The notes beneath the pieces are model-generated. The model was not told the DNA's origin and ran no database searches. It worked only from the letters and a program-made list of their open reading frames with translations. Both the position numbers and the translations under genes were made by a program. From a virus, in the IMG/VR virus record IMGVR_UViG_3300032307_000254, positions 1 through 61,433 of that record: a DNA stretch of 61,433 bases; one strand, 5' to 3'. This document shows positions 28,354 through 37,521 of the stretch, piece by piece (positions within the stretch are counted from its first letter, which is position 1; each line of letters opens with the position of its first letter).

Positions 28354-30147
28354 TTACCTTCCCCCCATCATATTGTAGATACTGGCGGCACTGAGGCCGC
28401 TACCAAGAAGCTGCTGCGCAATCCCCGGGGTCGGGGCATAGGTCGTCCTCGTCGTGTTCAGTTCGACCGGAACGCCACGAAGTAGGCTGCTGTACTGCTG
28501 GAGCATCTCCAGCGGGTAGTCGCGCTCGCGCAGGAAGTCCTGATACGCCATGTCGAGGAACTGCTGGTTAAGCGCTTGGTTCTGCGCTGCCGTCTGCTGC
28601 TGGAAGCCAAGGCGCGCAAGGTCCTGCTGCTGCCGCACTGCACCAAGATTGGCGAGGGTCTGTGCCGTCTGCCCTGCCTGCCCAAAGCCAGACAACGCCT
28701 GCTGCGCACCAAACTGGCGCGACTGCTCTCGCATACGCTGACGCTCAAGGTCCGCCTGCTGGTTGGCCCGGAGGGCTTCAAGGCCCGTCTGTGCCCCAAG
28801 GCGCTGCGTTTCAAGCGCAGCCTGAAGATTCTGCTGACCCGTGGTGAGCTGCGCCTGCTGGTTGGCCAGAGCTGCGCGCATCGCCTGCTCGGCACTGAGC
28901 CCCTGCGTCTGGAGCCGCGCTGCTAGGTTCTGCACATTGGCCTGCGAGGCGGCGTCGAGGTTTGCCAGAGCCAGCTGAGCGCCGGTCTGTGCCCCAAGCT
29001 GCTGCGCCTGCATACGCGCCTGAAGGTTGGCCTGCCCCCGCGTGACGTCCACACCCTGATTGGCCAAGGCAGCACGCATCGCCTGCTCGGCGTTCATGCC
29101 CTGAGCTTGGAACTGCATCGCTTGGTTGTTGACCCGAGCCTGCTGCTCGTTCGACAGGTTCGCCAGTGCCGACTGGAGACCCGTCTGGGTGCCAAGCTGC
29201 TGCTGCCGAAGCGCAGCTTCGAGGTTCTGCTGACCAGCGGTCATACCCGCTGCGCGGTCGCGTTCGAACTGGGCCTGTGCACTCTCGAAGGCGCTCTGCA
29301 TACCACGCGCCTGAATATCCCCGAGCTGCTGCCCAAGGTTACGCTCACGCTCCATGGAGGCTAGAAGCTGGCGGCTGCCGCCATAAGTCCCCTGCCGTGC
29401 GGCACCAAGGTCTTGGGCTACCTGACCGCGCCGTGCACTGGTGATCGCCTCGCGCATCTGCGGCTCAAGCGCCGCGCTGATAAACGGCGACATGTACTGC
29501 TGGGCTTCACGGACACCGAACTGCTGCGGTGCTGCCATGCGGAACTGCTCAAGCGGCTGCTCGCCATAAGAGGTGCGGGCTGCTTCCATCGTGGGGGCGA
29601 ATACGCCCTGTGCGCCAACGTCTCGGGCACCCTCCATCTGGAAGGCTTGAATGTCGGGGCGGAAGCCGGTCTGGGCAGCACCCATCTGGGGTGCGTCAAA
29701 CTGGCCGACCTGCACAAGCTCTGGACCGCCCATGCCAAGGTCACGAAGCTGCGGCATGCCGATCTGCTGTGCGCGGAACTGACCCGGGTTATATTGGCCA
29801 GCGGAGAGCGCCCCAAGTCCTGCCGTAGTAGCCAGATTCTGAGCAGTGTTAAACTCGCCCGGACCCCGAAGACCAAGAGCCTCACGCTGGACAGTCTGCT
29901 GCTCGGGAGTAAAATCAGCAATACGCTGCGCGCTAACAGGCTGGCCGGTAGTGGGGTCAACCGCCTTCTCAACTACGCCCGTTGTAGGGTTCTGGGTGTA
30001 CCCATAGGGGATATAGGGCTTCGTAAGAGCGCCCTGCGCCCGCTGCATCATCCCTTCGAAATACGGACGTGCGTATTCCGGGATGTTAGACTGGCTAACC
30101 TCAGACCGTTCGACTCTGTTGCCGCCGCCGCCGCCGCCTTTAGCCAT
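28354..30147 (-). CDS. Gln/Ala-rich helical repeat virion protein (597 aa)
   Basis: The product begins MAKGGGGGGNRVERSEV and is then rich in Q and A. From about residue 270 to 510 it contains repeats built on the pattern GLSAEQAMRAALANQ, TTGQQNLQAALETQ and LGAQTGLEAL. This predicts a long alpha-helical rod or solenoid. It sits between a GNAT-like gene and the AAGGI protein gene in the ejection-protein block. Position and helical repeats suggest an internal virion protein or a DNA-ejection conduit component; no homology is claimed. Confidence 0.55.
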   Translation of the reverse strand: MAKGGGGGGNRVERSEVSQSNIPEYARPYFEGMMQRAQGALTKPYIPYGYTQNPTTGVVEKAVDPTTGQPVSAQRIADFTPEQQTVQREALGLRGPGEFNTAQNLATTAGLGALSAGQYNPGQFRAQQIGMPQLRDLGMGGPELVQVGQFDAPQMGAAQTGFRPDIQAFQMEGARDVGAQGVFAPTMEAARTSYGEQPLEQFRMAAPQQFGVREAQQYMSPFISAALEPQMREAITSARRGQVAQDLGAARQGTYGGSRQLLASMERERNLGQQLGDIQARGMQSAFESAQAQFERDRAAGMTAGQQNLEAALRQQQLGTQTGLQSALANLSNEQQARVNNQAMQFQAQGMNAEQAMRAALANQGVDVTRGQANLQARMQAQQLGAQTGAQLALANLDAASQANVQNLAARLQTQGLSAEQAMRAALANQQAQLTTGQQNLQAALETQRLGAQTGLEALRANQQADLERQRMREQSRQFGAQQALSGFGQAGQTAQTLANLGAVRQQQDLARLGFQQQTAAQNQALNQQFLDMAYQDFLRERDYPLEMLQQYSSLLRGVPVELNTTRTTYAPTPGIAQQLLGSGLSAASIYNMMGGR

Positions 30148-30583
30148 TTTGATCTCCGTCGCCCGCTTCGCCTACGGGAATTTCAAACACCTGCCACAAT
30201 AGCTGGTAGCCGTCATCACGAAAAGCACGCGCAAGGCCCGGACGACCGGAACCTTCAAGCGCATCACAACCCGAGTCACGCGCCCACCTGCGCAGCGTGG
30301 TGAGCATAAGCTCCCTCCACGCAAACCCGTCATCCCCAGCGAGGAACACCATGTCGAGGCACCGCTTGCGTGGGTACTCCCAGAAGCGCGTGACCGTAAT
30401 ACCGCTAATCGCTCCGCTTTCTTCCAGAACCACCCACAGGTGGGCATCGCCGTTAAGGGCTGCCTCTAAGATGTCCTCGGGTTCGTAGCGCCCGAAGGTG
30501 TACTCGGCTGCCTTGGACAGATACGGGAACAGCTGCGGCCACAGACCGTCAATCATATTTGGAGGGACGAGGCTGACTTCCAT
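30140..30583 (-). CDS. GNAT-like acetyltransferase-fold protein (147 aa)
   Basis: The order of elements fits the GNAT fold: two helices (WPQLFPYLSKAAEYT), strands LWVVLEE and ISGITVTRFW, and a long helix (WRELMLTTLRRWARDSGC) followed by LEGSGRPGLARAFRDDGY. The classic acetyl-CoA loop (Q/R-x-x-G-x-G/A) is weak, so the enzyme may be inactive or bind something else. Similar genes sit among internal virion proteins in several podoviruses. ATG 30583 is shared with the stop of the neighbouring gene (TAATG). Confidence 0.55.
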   Translation of the reverse strand: MEVSLVPPNMIDGLWPQLFPYLSKAAEYTFGRYEPEDILEAALNGDAHLWVVLEESGAISGITVTRFWEYPRKRCLDMVFLAGDDGFAWRELMLTTLRRWARDSGCDALEGSGRPGLARAFRDDGYQLLWQVFEIPVGEAGDGDQNG

Positions 30584-32181
30584 TAGGCCAGACCCCGGCG
30601 CACGTTGGTGTTCTTACCACGGGCCGACTTCCGGCGCGCTTTGTGCGCCCGCTCCATGAGGGAGTAGAGCCTTTCGGCCCCGCGCTTCTCGTTGCCGCGC
30701 CCTACGCGCCGGACAGCTTCGGGAGAGAAGACCACTTCATCGCGGGCCACACGAGCGGGCTGGTCACGCCCAATCCGAGCGGGGACAGAGTCGCTCACCC
30801 CATCACCCGGACCCCGGACTGGACGCCCCCCGAGACGACTTAGAATTTCATGCCCAGCGTTGCTGCTGCCGTTGCCCAGCTCGGAGACGGTGCGCGCATC
30901 GACGACAAAGGCCCCATCCGCGAGGTGGACCTCACCGCCCTCAGCGTAGCCCGGCTGCATAGTGGGGTCGAGACCCATATACGGCATCCCCGTGGCCTGC
31001 TCTTCTTCCTCCTGCGGGAGGCCCATGTAGGGGACAACACGCTGGATATACATTGGCTGCCCGCGACGAGCGCGAGGGTTGAGCACGTTCTGGACGATGG
31101 GCGTACCGCGTGGGGTGCTGGAGCCCGGCTGCACAAGTTCGCCGCGCACGTTAAGAACCCCCGGCTGCGAATTCGGGAAATACAGGTGCGCCGAGGAGTC
31201 CCGCGACACGATGGGCGACACGCTCCGGTAAGACGCCGGGCGAGCCTCATAAGTGTACGGACCGGCGTAGGAGTTGTCGATTGCCCCTTGATCACCGGTG
31301 CCCATACCTGACGGAGTAGTAGCTTCGCTTAGTGCGTTCAGGACGCCAAGGCCCGCCACCGTGGGCGCGTGCCTAGAGAGCATCCCCTTGGGGAGACCGG
31401 CCCGCGCAGCCTGACCGAACCTACTAAAGAAACCACCTTGAGTAGCGGTAGTAGCCGCAGGGGCAGCGGCAGTAGCCGAAGCACCCGGAAGGGGCGCGAG
31501 ATTAGCTGGCAGTGCGGGTGGAGGAGCAGCAATAAGCGGAGGCGGCGCAAAGGCAGAAGTCGGGGCACCCGGAAGGGGAGCGAGATTGGCGGGCAGCGCA
31601 GCAGTGGGGGCGGCAGCCGCAGCCCCGGCACCCATGTTGGCACCGAGAATACCCGGCTTGCTGCTCAGCGCCCCAAACGCGTTCTTGGAGAGCGCGCCAC
31701 CCAGACCCGCAGCGCCCGCAAGCGAAGCGCCGCCAAAGGCACCGAGACCGGCCATGAGACCTTTTCGTAGGTTACCGGTGACGGCAGTGGAACCCGCAGC
31801 GACGAGGCCAGCAGCCAGAGGAGCACCGATGCCAGTCGCCGTCAGGGCTGCACCTAGCAGTGTCGGGAGTAGCTTCTTCAGGAAGCCTGCTTCGGGGAGA
31901 CCCGTGTCCGGGTTGATGGTGAGCGAGCCGCCCGCTGCCATAGCCAGCCCCTGAAGGCTGTTGACCTCGTTTGGGGTCATGTGGACGAGCATGGTGTCTT
32001 CGCCGCGCCCCATGCTGCGGAGCTGCTCCGCCATCGGGTTGGCAAGAACGGAAAGGCCCCCCTGTGCCGGGAGGCCACCAGTCGTACCGGGCACCGGAGT
32101 ACCAAGCACAGGAGCGTTGCCACCGGGGGCTTGGGTCGCACCCATAGCCTCAAAGGGGGACGGAGTTGCCTCTACGTTCAT
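30583..32181 (-). CDS. Virion structural protein with hydrophobic helix block (532 aa)
   Basis: Residues 60-80 (DTMLVHMTPNEVNSLQGLAM) and 430-490 (GGRPVRGPGDGVSDSVPARI, then VARDEVVFSPEAVRRVG) are segments I recognise as recurrent in podovirus virion proteins. Between them is an Ala/Gly-rich stretch (107-200) with several long hydrophobic helices that could insert into a membrane, and Pro/Ala-rich linkers. A tail or injected protein that helps cross the envelope would fit, but that is inference. The start at ATG 32181 follows GTAGGAATCCCCG. Confidence 0.6.
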   Translation of the reverse strand: MNVEATPSPFEAMGATQAPGGNAPVLGTPVPGTTGGLPAQGGLSVLANPMAEQLRSMGRGEDTMLVHMTPNEVNSLQGLAMAAGGSLTINPDTGLPEAGFLKKLLPTLLGAALTATGIGAPLAAGLVAAGSTAVTGNLRKGLMAGLGAFGGASLAGAAGLGGALSKNAFGALSSKPGILGANMGAGAAAAAPTAALPANLAPLPGAPTSAFAPPPLIAAPPPALPANLAPLPGASATAAAPAATTATQGGFFSRFGQAARAGLPKGMLSRHAPTVAGLGVLNALSEATTPSGMGTGDQGAIDNSYAGPYTYEARPASYRSVSPIVSRDSSAHLYFPNSQPGVLNVRGELVQPGSSTPRGTPIVQNVLNPRARRGQPMYIQRVVPYMGLPQEEEEQATGMPYMGLDPTMQPGYAEGGEVHLADGAFVVDARTVSELGNGSSNAGHEILSRLGGRPVRGPGDGVSDSVPARIGRDQPARVARDEVVFSPEAVRRVGRGNEKRGAERLYSLMERAHKARRKSARGKNTNVRRGLA

Positions 32182-32190
32182 CGGGGATTC

Positions 32191-33135
32191 CTACCTTGTG
32201 ACTACGCTTATAGTACCAATTTCACCAAAACCAAAGACCGGAAGTGGTGCGACTCGGGTTACTGGTGGGAATTGTGCGGAAACGTGGGTGATCCCGATAA
32301 TTGCCGACGGCGTAGCCGGGATCGCAGGGGTTACACCGGGGCTGGCAGCAACGGCTGGGAAGTGCTCAATGGACACGCCTGTGTTCTCGACGCGCCACAT
32401 AATTTCAATGTAACCATTGTCCGCAGGGATATCGACCACGATGGGTGTCACAGCAATAAGGTGCGACGGGTCACCCGCAGATTTACGCGCAGGGATGGTA
32501 AACCGGCTGTTGGAGTTGGCGATGTCGGTCCCATTGTACCGCAGCCAGATGTCGATGTCCTGCTGGTCGTTGGTCGTATTCTTGAACTGGATGCTGTAGG
32601 ACACGTTGTAGATGCCCTGCTGCGCAAAGGTGATGCGCGAGTTGCTGACGATGGAGATGCCGTTAGGAAACTCATCAGTGTTGAGAGTGAGTGCGTAGGC
32701 AACCGCAACGCTAGCAGCAGTCTGGTCTTGGTCGCTCGTCAGCTGATTATAGGGCACGGATACGAACCGCCCGTCCCCGTGAAGGAAGTCGGCGTAGACC
32801 ATATTGGCCATGATCTGGTTGGAAATCTGCGCCCCGTTCCGGTGCGCATAGGTGTTGAGGTAGTCGGCAAAGATGCGGTCGGAGACCTGCGTATCAATGT
32901 CCGCTGCCACCGCGTCGAGTGTGGTTGTGGTGACGCTGGTTGCGTTTACCGACGTGCCGCTGAAGCTGCCCCCAATGAAGCGGTCCGCAGTGTACTGCTC
33001 CGCGTTGTTGGGCGTGCGAGAGTCAAGCTGCGAGAAGTAGTTCTCCAGCACCCGGATGAGCTGCCGGACATATTGCGGGTCGTACTGGGTCGGTGGGTTG
33101 GGTAGCGGGGCAGCGCGGAACTTGTCGAGAGCCAT
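32191..33135 (-). CDS. Virion protein with C-terminal jelly-roll-like domain (314 aa)
   Basis: The N-terminus (PQYVRQLIRVLENYFSQLDS) is helical and likely an attachment part. Residues 130-290 are strand-rich: ITFAQQGIYNVSYSIQFKNT, then DIDIWLRYNGTDI and GYIEIMWRVENTGV, a pattern seen in C1q/TNF-like jelly-roll knobs of phage surface proteins. It follows the nozzle gene in a TGATG junction. A likely role is a tail or head surface protein; the jelly-roll assignment is by strand pattern. Confidence 0.5.
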   Translation of the reverse strand: MALDKFRAAPLPNPPTQYDPQYVRQLIRVLENYFSQLDSRTPNNAEQYTADRFIGGSFSGTSVNATSVTTTTLDAVAADIDTQVSDRIFADYLNTYAHRNGAQISNQIMANMVYADFLHGDGRFVSVPYNQLTSDQDQTAASVAVAYALTLNTDEFPNGISIVSNSRITFAQQGIYNVSYSIQFKNTTNDQQDIDIWLRYNGTDIANSNSRFTIPARKSAGDPSHLIAVTPIVVDIPADNGYIEIMWRVENTGVSIEHFPAVAASPGVTPAIPATPSAIIGITHVSAQFPPVTRVAPLPVFGFGEIGTISVVTR

Positions 33136-35075
33136 CAGCGCCTCCCGTCGGGGCGCACATCAAGACGCGGGGCACCAAGCTGCCATTGGACGTTGAGGTT
33201 TTCCGACCGGATTTTGAGCGCCATCTGGCGTGCCCGGGCGCGCAGGAAGACCTGATCGGTGTAGGCCCCCACTGGAGTCTCGATAACCCGCTGCGTGTCA
33301 GCCGGGTCAGCACTGAACGCACTGCCGGGGAAGTTGCGCGGGCGCACCTGTAGAGTGACCTCCGGGGCCGTAGCGGTCGATCCAGCGAAGTTGATGTCGG
33401 GCAGTATACGCCGGGTAAGCATGAAGTTGTCGCCGTCGTCGAGGTCGAAGTCCGACGACTGGATATAGCTGTCCATCGGGAGATCGTCGTCGTTGAGGCC
33501 GTTCTCGTGGTTGTAGAGGAACCCGCTCCCGGTCGTGACGGTGTCACCGACTAGCGTAATAGGAGTATTAGCCGCCTGCGGATTCTGCCGCAGCGGGGTG
33601 TCAAGCCACGCCGTCCGGTCGATGGTGCCATAGTACCAGATGCGCTCAAGGTGGTTATACACCACGTAGGCGTTGTTGTAGTCGCTGTCGGCAGTTGGGT
33701 AAAACCACCAGATTTCGTTCCACTGCTCGTTGGTGCCGCAGACGATCTGGTCCGACTGGTTCAGGTTGATGTTGTTGAAGACGTGGTTGCGCAGGGTGCA
33801 CGGCAGCGTCTCCACGCGACCGGTGTAGGCATAGAACTTGTCCTGCCCCATCCAGTAGGTGATGTTGGCCGCTGTGGCCATGGCACGCGGCGAAGCGACC
33901 GAGATATTCTCCGCATACTCCTGAAGCCCGAACACGTCGGTCGTACCGAGGAACTGGAGCGTGTAGAGGTTGGTGTCGGTCCACACGAGGATTTCCTGCC
34001 GGGTCGGCAGGGCGCGCACGATCTTGGAGCCGCGAGACACCCGGAGGTCGCCAGCAGTGTTGGTCTGGGTTGGGGTCCAGTCGCCCGGAGTATCTTGGTC
34101 GGCCCAGCGGATGAGCAGCGGGTCGAAGTCCGCTGTGCTGGTTGACCCGAAGGGTACCGCGCCGAAGGCGATGAGGTGCTTGTCCTGCTGCGATACCAGC
34201 AGCTGCATAATCTCGATGGGTACCGCGTTGGGGTCGTAACCTTCATCGTCGGCATAATCCACAAGACGGATAGCCTTGGTGTTCAAAGCCGTAGCCGGGT
34301 CAGCCGCAGTGCCGCGCACCCACCAGTAGCCCTCGCCGTTGCGGATGTTCATCACGAGGTCGTTGTCGAAGTTGTCGAACCACCAGTCGCGCTGCGGGAG
34401 GAAGATGGGCGAGCCGGTTGCACCGAGACCCCAGCTGCTGCGACCCCACGTACCAGCACCCCAACCAAGACCCGCTACGGTGATGGCGTTGCCGGGTTCG
34501 ATCTCATAGCCAATGATGATGGCTGTGCCGCCCGCGTTGCTGACGGTTGAGGTCGCTGGGGTGTCCACCACGAACGAGAAAGAGTCGGTGTCGATGACCG
34601 TGATCTGGTGGTTGCCGTTGATCTGGCTGACCGGGATGCCCCCGATGGTAGGCCCGGCCACACCGCTGATCTGAACGTAGGAGCCAGTCACCGCACCGTG
34701 CGCGCTGGCAAGGTTGATGGTGATCGTGGTGCTGCCGTTGGTCGTGTTGACGCAGTTGTCCGTCGCTGGCGTGCTCATAGTCGGGTTCGACGAGCGCAGC
34801 GGGGTAATGTCGTAGTAGAAGCCCCCGACCTCGATATAGGCTTTCTCGTTGGTCCCGATGGCGAGGAGATTGTCCGAGAAAGTGGTGATCCAGTTCCACA
34901 TCTGACGGCACACGCCGACGAACGTGTTGGGGGTTGCCTTGACCCAGCCGCCCAGCTTCTCCGGGTAGCCGGAGCGGAACCTGATCTTGTCGCACTCGTA
35001 CCAGCCGCCCTCGTTGGAGTAGTCGGTCTGGTCGCGGTTGACGCCCGGTTTGAACTGGAGCTTGATGAAGGCCAT
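33135..35075 (-). CDS. Tail nozzle/hub-like protein (P22 gp10 / T7 gp12 class by layout)
   Basis: Start ATG 35075 shares a base with the stop of the preceding gene (TAATG); upstream extension adds an unlikely Arg/His-rich tail. The 646-residue product begins MAFIKLQFKPGVNRDQTDY and contains repeated strands with W and G (NWITTFSDNLLAIGTNEKAY, GDLRVSRGSKIVRALPT), ending APRLDVRPDGRR. This matches podovirus tail hub or DNA-stabilising proteins that plug the tail channel. Position between connector-side and ejection genes agrees. Confidence moderate to good. Confidence 0.7.
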   Translation of the reverse strand: MAFIKLQFKPGVNRDQTDYSNEGGWYECDKIRFRSGYPEKLGGWVKATPNTFVGVCRQMWNWITTFSDNLLAIGTNEKAYIEVGGFYYDITPLRSSNPTMSTPATDNCVNTTNGSTTITINLASAHGAVTGSYVQISGVAGPTIGGIPVSQINGNHQITVIDTDSFSFVVDTPATSTVSNAGGTAIIIGYEIEPGNAITVAGLGWGAGTWGRSSWGLGATGSPIFLPQRDWWFDNFDNDLVMNIRNGEGYWWVRGTAADPATALNTKAIRLVDYADDEGYDPNAVPIEIMQLLVSQQDKHLIAFGAVPFGSTSTADFDPLLIRWADQDTPGDWTPTQTNTAGDLRVSRGSKIVRALPTRQEILVWTDTNLYTLQFLGTTDVFGLQEYAENISVASPRAMATAANITYWMGQDKFYAYTGRVETLPCTLRNHVFNNINLNQSDQIVCGTNEQWNEIWWFYPTADSDYNNAYVVYNHLERIWYYGTIDRTAWLDTPLRQNPQAANTPITLVGDTVTTGSGFLYNHENGLNDDDLPMDSYIQSSDFDLDDGDNFMLTRRILPDINFAGSTATAPEVTLQVRPRNFPGSAFSADPADTQRVIETPVGAYTDQVFLRARARQMALKIRSENLNVQWQLGAPRLDVRPDGRR

Positions 35076-35638
35076 TATAGCTGTGCATCCGCTAGGAGTT
35101 CGATGGTTGCGCTGTCGAGCACAGTGGTGGTGCCGGTGCGCCGGATTTCGACGAGAAACTCGCAAAGCTGACTATCATTAATAGCCGCAGTACGCGTCCA
35201 TGTCTGAGTGGTCGATAGGGCCACCCACGTGCCGGTGGTGCCCGAGCTCAGCGAACCAACATTCACAGTCACCCGCGCTTCGTAGTTGCCCGCTTCAGAG
35301 GTCGGCGTGCACCACTGCTCAAGGTTGGTGAAGGTGGTGTTGACCAGCGACTGGACTTGGCCACCAGAAGTCAGGCGGTAGCCTGCGGTTGCACTGCGCG
35401 CACCGCCCGTCGCATCAACGATGTTCTGGTTGGAGATCGAGATGACGACATTGCTGGTGCCGTAGAAGCTGGCAATGCTGATCTGCCCCGAAGAAGGGAC
35501 AGGACCATTCGTACCGCTCGTGCCCGGAGGAACCAGCCCGCCACCCGCATAATACTCGTTGATCGAGATGGGGTTCGTACCGCCAAACTCGGTCTGGATG
35601 TCTGCGAGTGAAAGAGGGCCGGAGGTCGGCAGCGGCAT
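35075..35638 (-). CDS. Small tail/fibre-associated protein (187 aa)
   Basis: The N-terminus (GPLSLADIQTEFGGTNPISI, followed by NEYYAGGG and GQISIASFYG) is a motif I recognise from many phage tail and neck proteins, where it comes before a variable domain. The rest is strand-rich and contains Thr/Ser/Gly. The gene is joined to the S74 fibre gene by a TAATG junction, suggesting it is a fibre partner or a baseplate-tip component. Function by position and motif only. Confidence 0.55.
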   Translation of the reverse strand: MPLPTSGPLSLADIQTEFGGTNPISINEYYAGGGLVPPGTSGTNGPVPSSGQISIASFYGTSNVVISISNQNIVDATGGARSATAGYRLTSGGQVQSLVNTTFTNLEQWCTPTSEAGNYEARVTVNVGSLSSGTTGTWVALSTTQTWTRTAAINDSQLCEFLVEIRRTGTTTVLDSATIELLADAQL

Positions 35639-37512
35639 TACTTCACCCCTACAACTTGGGCACGCAGATCAGCAACCTCGGCACGCAGCTCCTTGATAGC
35701 CTCGAAAGCCACAGCGCAGAGCTTCTCGTAGTCCACCGCCAATGTGCCGTCCTCGCGCTCGCGCACGGCCAGCGGGAATGCACCCTGCACATCCTGAGCG
35801 ATGACGCCAAAGTCCTGCTTGCGGATGAAGTAGCCATCCGCACCGCCATGGGCTGCGATGTAGGCATCGGTCCAGTCGAAGGTCTTGCCACCGATGGTGC
35901 AGACCATATCCAGTGCGCCCTTGATGGGGGCGACGTTTTCCTTCAGGCGCGCATCCGACGAGAAATAGGCCGTGACGTTGTTGGTCGCCCGGATTTCACC
36001 AGCAGTGCCGGAGGCAGCAGTGCCAACGCCAAGGCTGTTCACTTGGTAGTTGTTGCTGGTGTTCAGCGCGTTCGCAGTGGTCGCCGTAGTAGCCGTCGTC
36101 GCAGAAGTAGCAGACGTTGCTGACGTAGCCGTAGTTGCCGACGTGGCCGTAGCGGCGTTGCCGCTGATGTTGATACCCCACGTGCCCGTTGCGCCAGAGC
36201 CGTTGGTAGAGGGCACATCCAGAGCCGTGCGCGCATTCGCAGCCGTCGTAGCCCCAGTGCCACCGTTGAGGATGGGAAGCGTGCCCGTAACCTGCGTGGT
36301 CAGGCTGACGCCCGAGAGAGTGCCACCGAGGGTAAGCGAACCCGAAGAGGTCACAGTGCCCGTGAGGGTAATGCCGTTGACCGAGCCAGTGCCCGACACC
36401 GAGATAACCGTGCCGGTACCAGTACCCACCCCGATGGCGGTGCGGAAGTCCGCTGCGCTCAGTGCGCTGACCGTGTTGTCCGCGTTGAAGCGCGGGAAGG
36501 TGATCGCACTGGGGTTGGTGATCGTGAAGATGTTGCCGCCCAAGGTGGTAGCACCAAGAGCCGTGCGGGCACCGCCCGCAGTTGTTGCACCCGTGCCCCC
36601 GTTACCAATCGGGAGTGTGTCGATGACTTGCGTAGCGAGGCTGACGCCCGAGAGCGTACCGCCAAGGGTCAGAGAGCCGGAGGACGTCACGGTACCTGTG
36701 AGCGTAATACCGTTAACCGTCCCGGTACCACCTACTGACGTAACCGAACCATTCCCGGTGCCTGCTCCGAGATTTGCCCGCGCAGTCGCAGCGTCCGTAG
36801 CCCCCGTTCCGCCGTTGGCGACCGCCAGAGCGGTACCCGACCAGTTCGAGTTGTTGATGCTGGAGAGGACAGCGAGCGAGCCAAGGCCAAGGTTGGTGCG
36901 TGCATCCGCAGCCGTCGAAGCCCCCGTGCCGCCATCGGCAATGGCAAGGTCGGTGATGCCGGTGATCGAGCCGCCAGTGATGGCGACAGTGTTTGCGTTC
37001 TGGGTGGACATCGTGCCCAGCCCGAGGTTGGTCCGCGCACCCGAGGCAGTGTTGGAGCCTGTGCCGCCAGAAAGGATCGGGAGCGCCGTGGCGAGCGTCA
37101 GCGACGTCAGATGGGTGGTGACGTCCACCACATCGGTGCCGTTGGAGTAAACCCACATGGTCTTGCCCGCAGGAACGGTGACGCCGTTACCAGCAGCGGT
37201 CTTGACGAGGATCGAGTCCGCGCATTCGTTGATGACGATGTACGGCTTCTCGATGCTGGGGACCACGAGGTTGCGGGTCGAGCCACCGGTCGTACCGATG
37301 CAGCGCAAGCGCATGTTGCGCGCAGTCTGCGTGGTGTTGGTGTCGGTCAGGGTCAGCGTGACGTTGCCGCTGGAAAAGCTGACATCCGCCGAGCCGACAA
37401 TTGCCTCTTCGAGAGCCGTGCCGAGGTTGGTGTTGGTGACGTTGCCCCATGTCGTGGCGTTCTCACCGGTCGCCATGAGCTGGATTTTCAGGTTGCTATA
37501 GGTGCTCGCCAT
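35638..37512 (-). CDS. Tail fibre with C-terminal S74 autoproteolytic chaperone
   Basis: The 624-residue fibre has an N-terminal attachment region, then glycine/threonine repeats such as NGGTGATTAANARTAL and SGGTGSNTASGARTNL, and at the end SSDARLKENV (from about 518), followed by helices IKELRAEVADL. That end is the intramolecular chaperone of the S74 family, which folds the trimer and then cuts itself off at the Ser before Asp. The near-identical repeats are prone to recombination, so the shaft length may vary. It binds the host surface. Confidence 0.85.
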   Translation of the reverse strand: MASTYSNLKIQLMATGENATTWGNVTNTNLGTALEEAIVGSADVSFSSGNVTLTLTDTNTTQTARNMRLRCIGTTGGSTRNLVVPSIEKPYIVINECADSILVKTAAGNGVTVPAGKTMWVYSNGTDVVDVTTHLTSLTLATALPILSGGTGSNTASGARTNLGLGTMSTQNANTVAITGGSITGITDLAIADGGTGASTAADARTNLGLGSLAVLSSINNSNWSGTALAVANGGTGATDAATARANLGAGTGNGSVTSVGGTGTVNGITLTGTVTSSGSLTLGGTLSGVSLATQVIDTLPIGNGGTGATTAGGARTALGATTLGGNIFTITNPSAITFPRFNADNTVSALSAADFRTAIGVGTGTGTVISVSGTGSVNGITLTGTVTSSGSLTLGGTLSGVSLTTQVTGTLPILNGGTGATTAANARTALDVPSTNGSGATGTWGINISGNAATATSATTATSATSATSATTATTATTANALNTSNNYQVNSLGVGTAASGTAGEIRATNNVTAYFSSDARLKENVAPIKGALDMVCTIGGKTFDWTDAYIAAHGGADGYFIRKQDFGVIAQDVQGAFPLAVREREDGTLAVDYEKLCAVAFEAIKELRAEVADLRAQVVGVK

Positions 37513-37521
37513 CTCAAGTCC

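Noticed and set aside
31981-33105. + strand open frame of 374 codons across two virion genes
   Set aside because: Antisense to two overlapping genes with good starts; no binding site; no domain.
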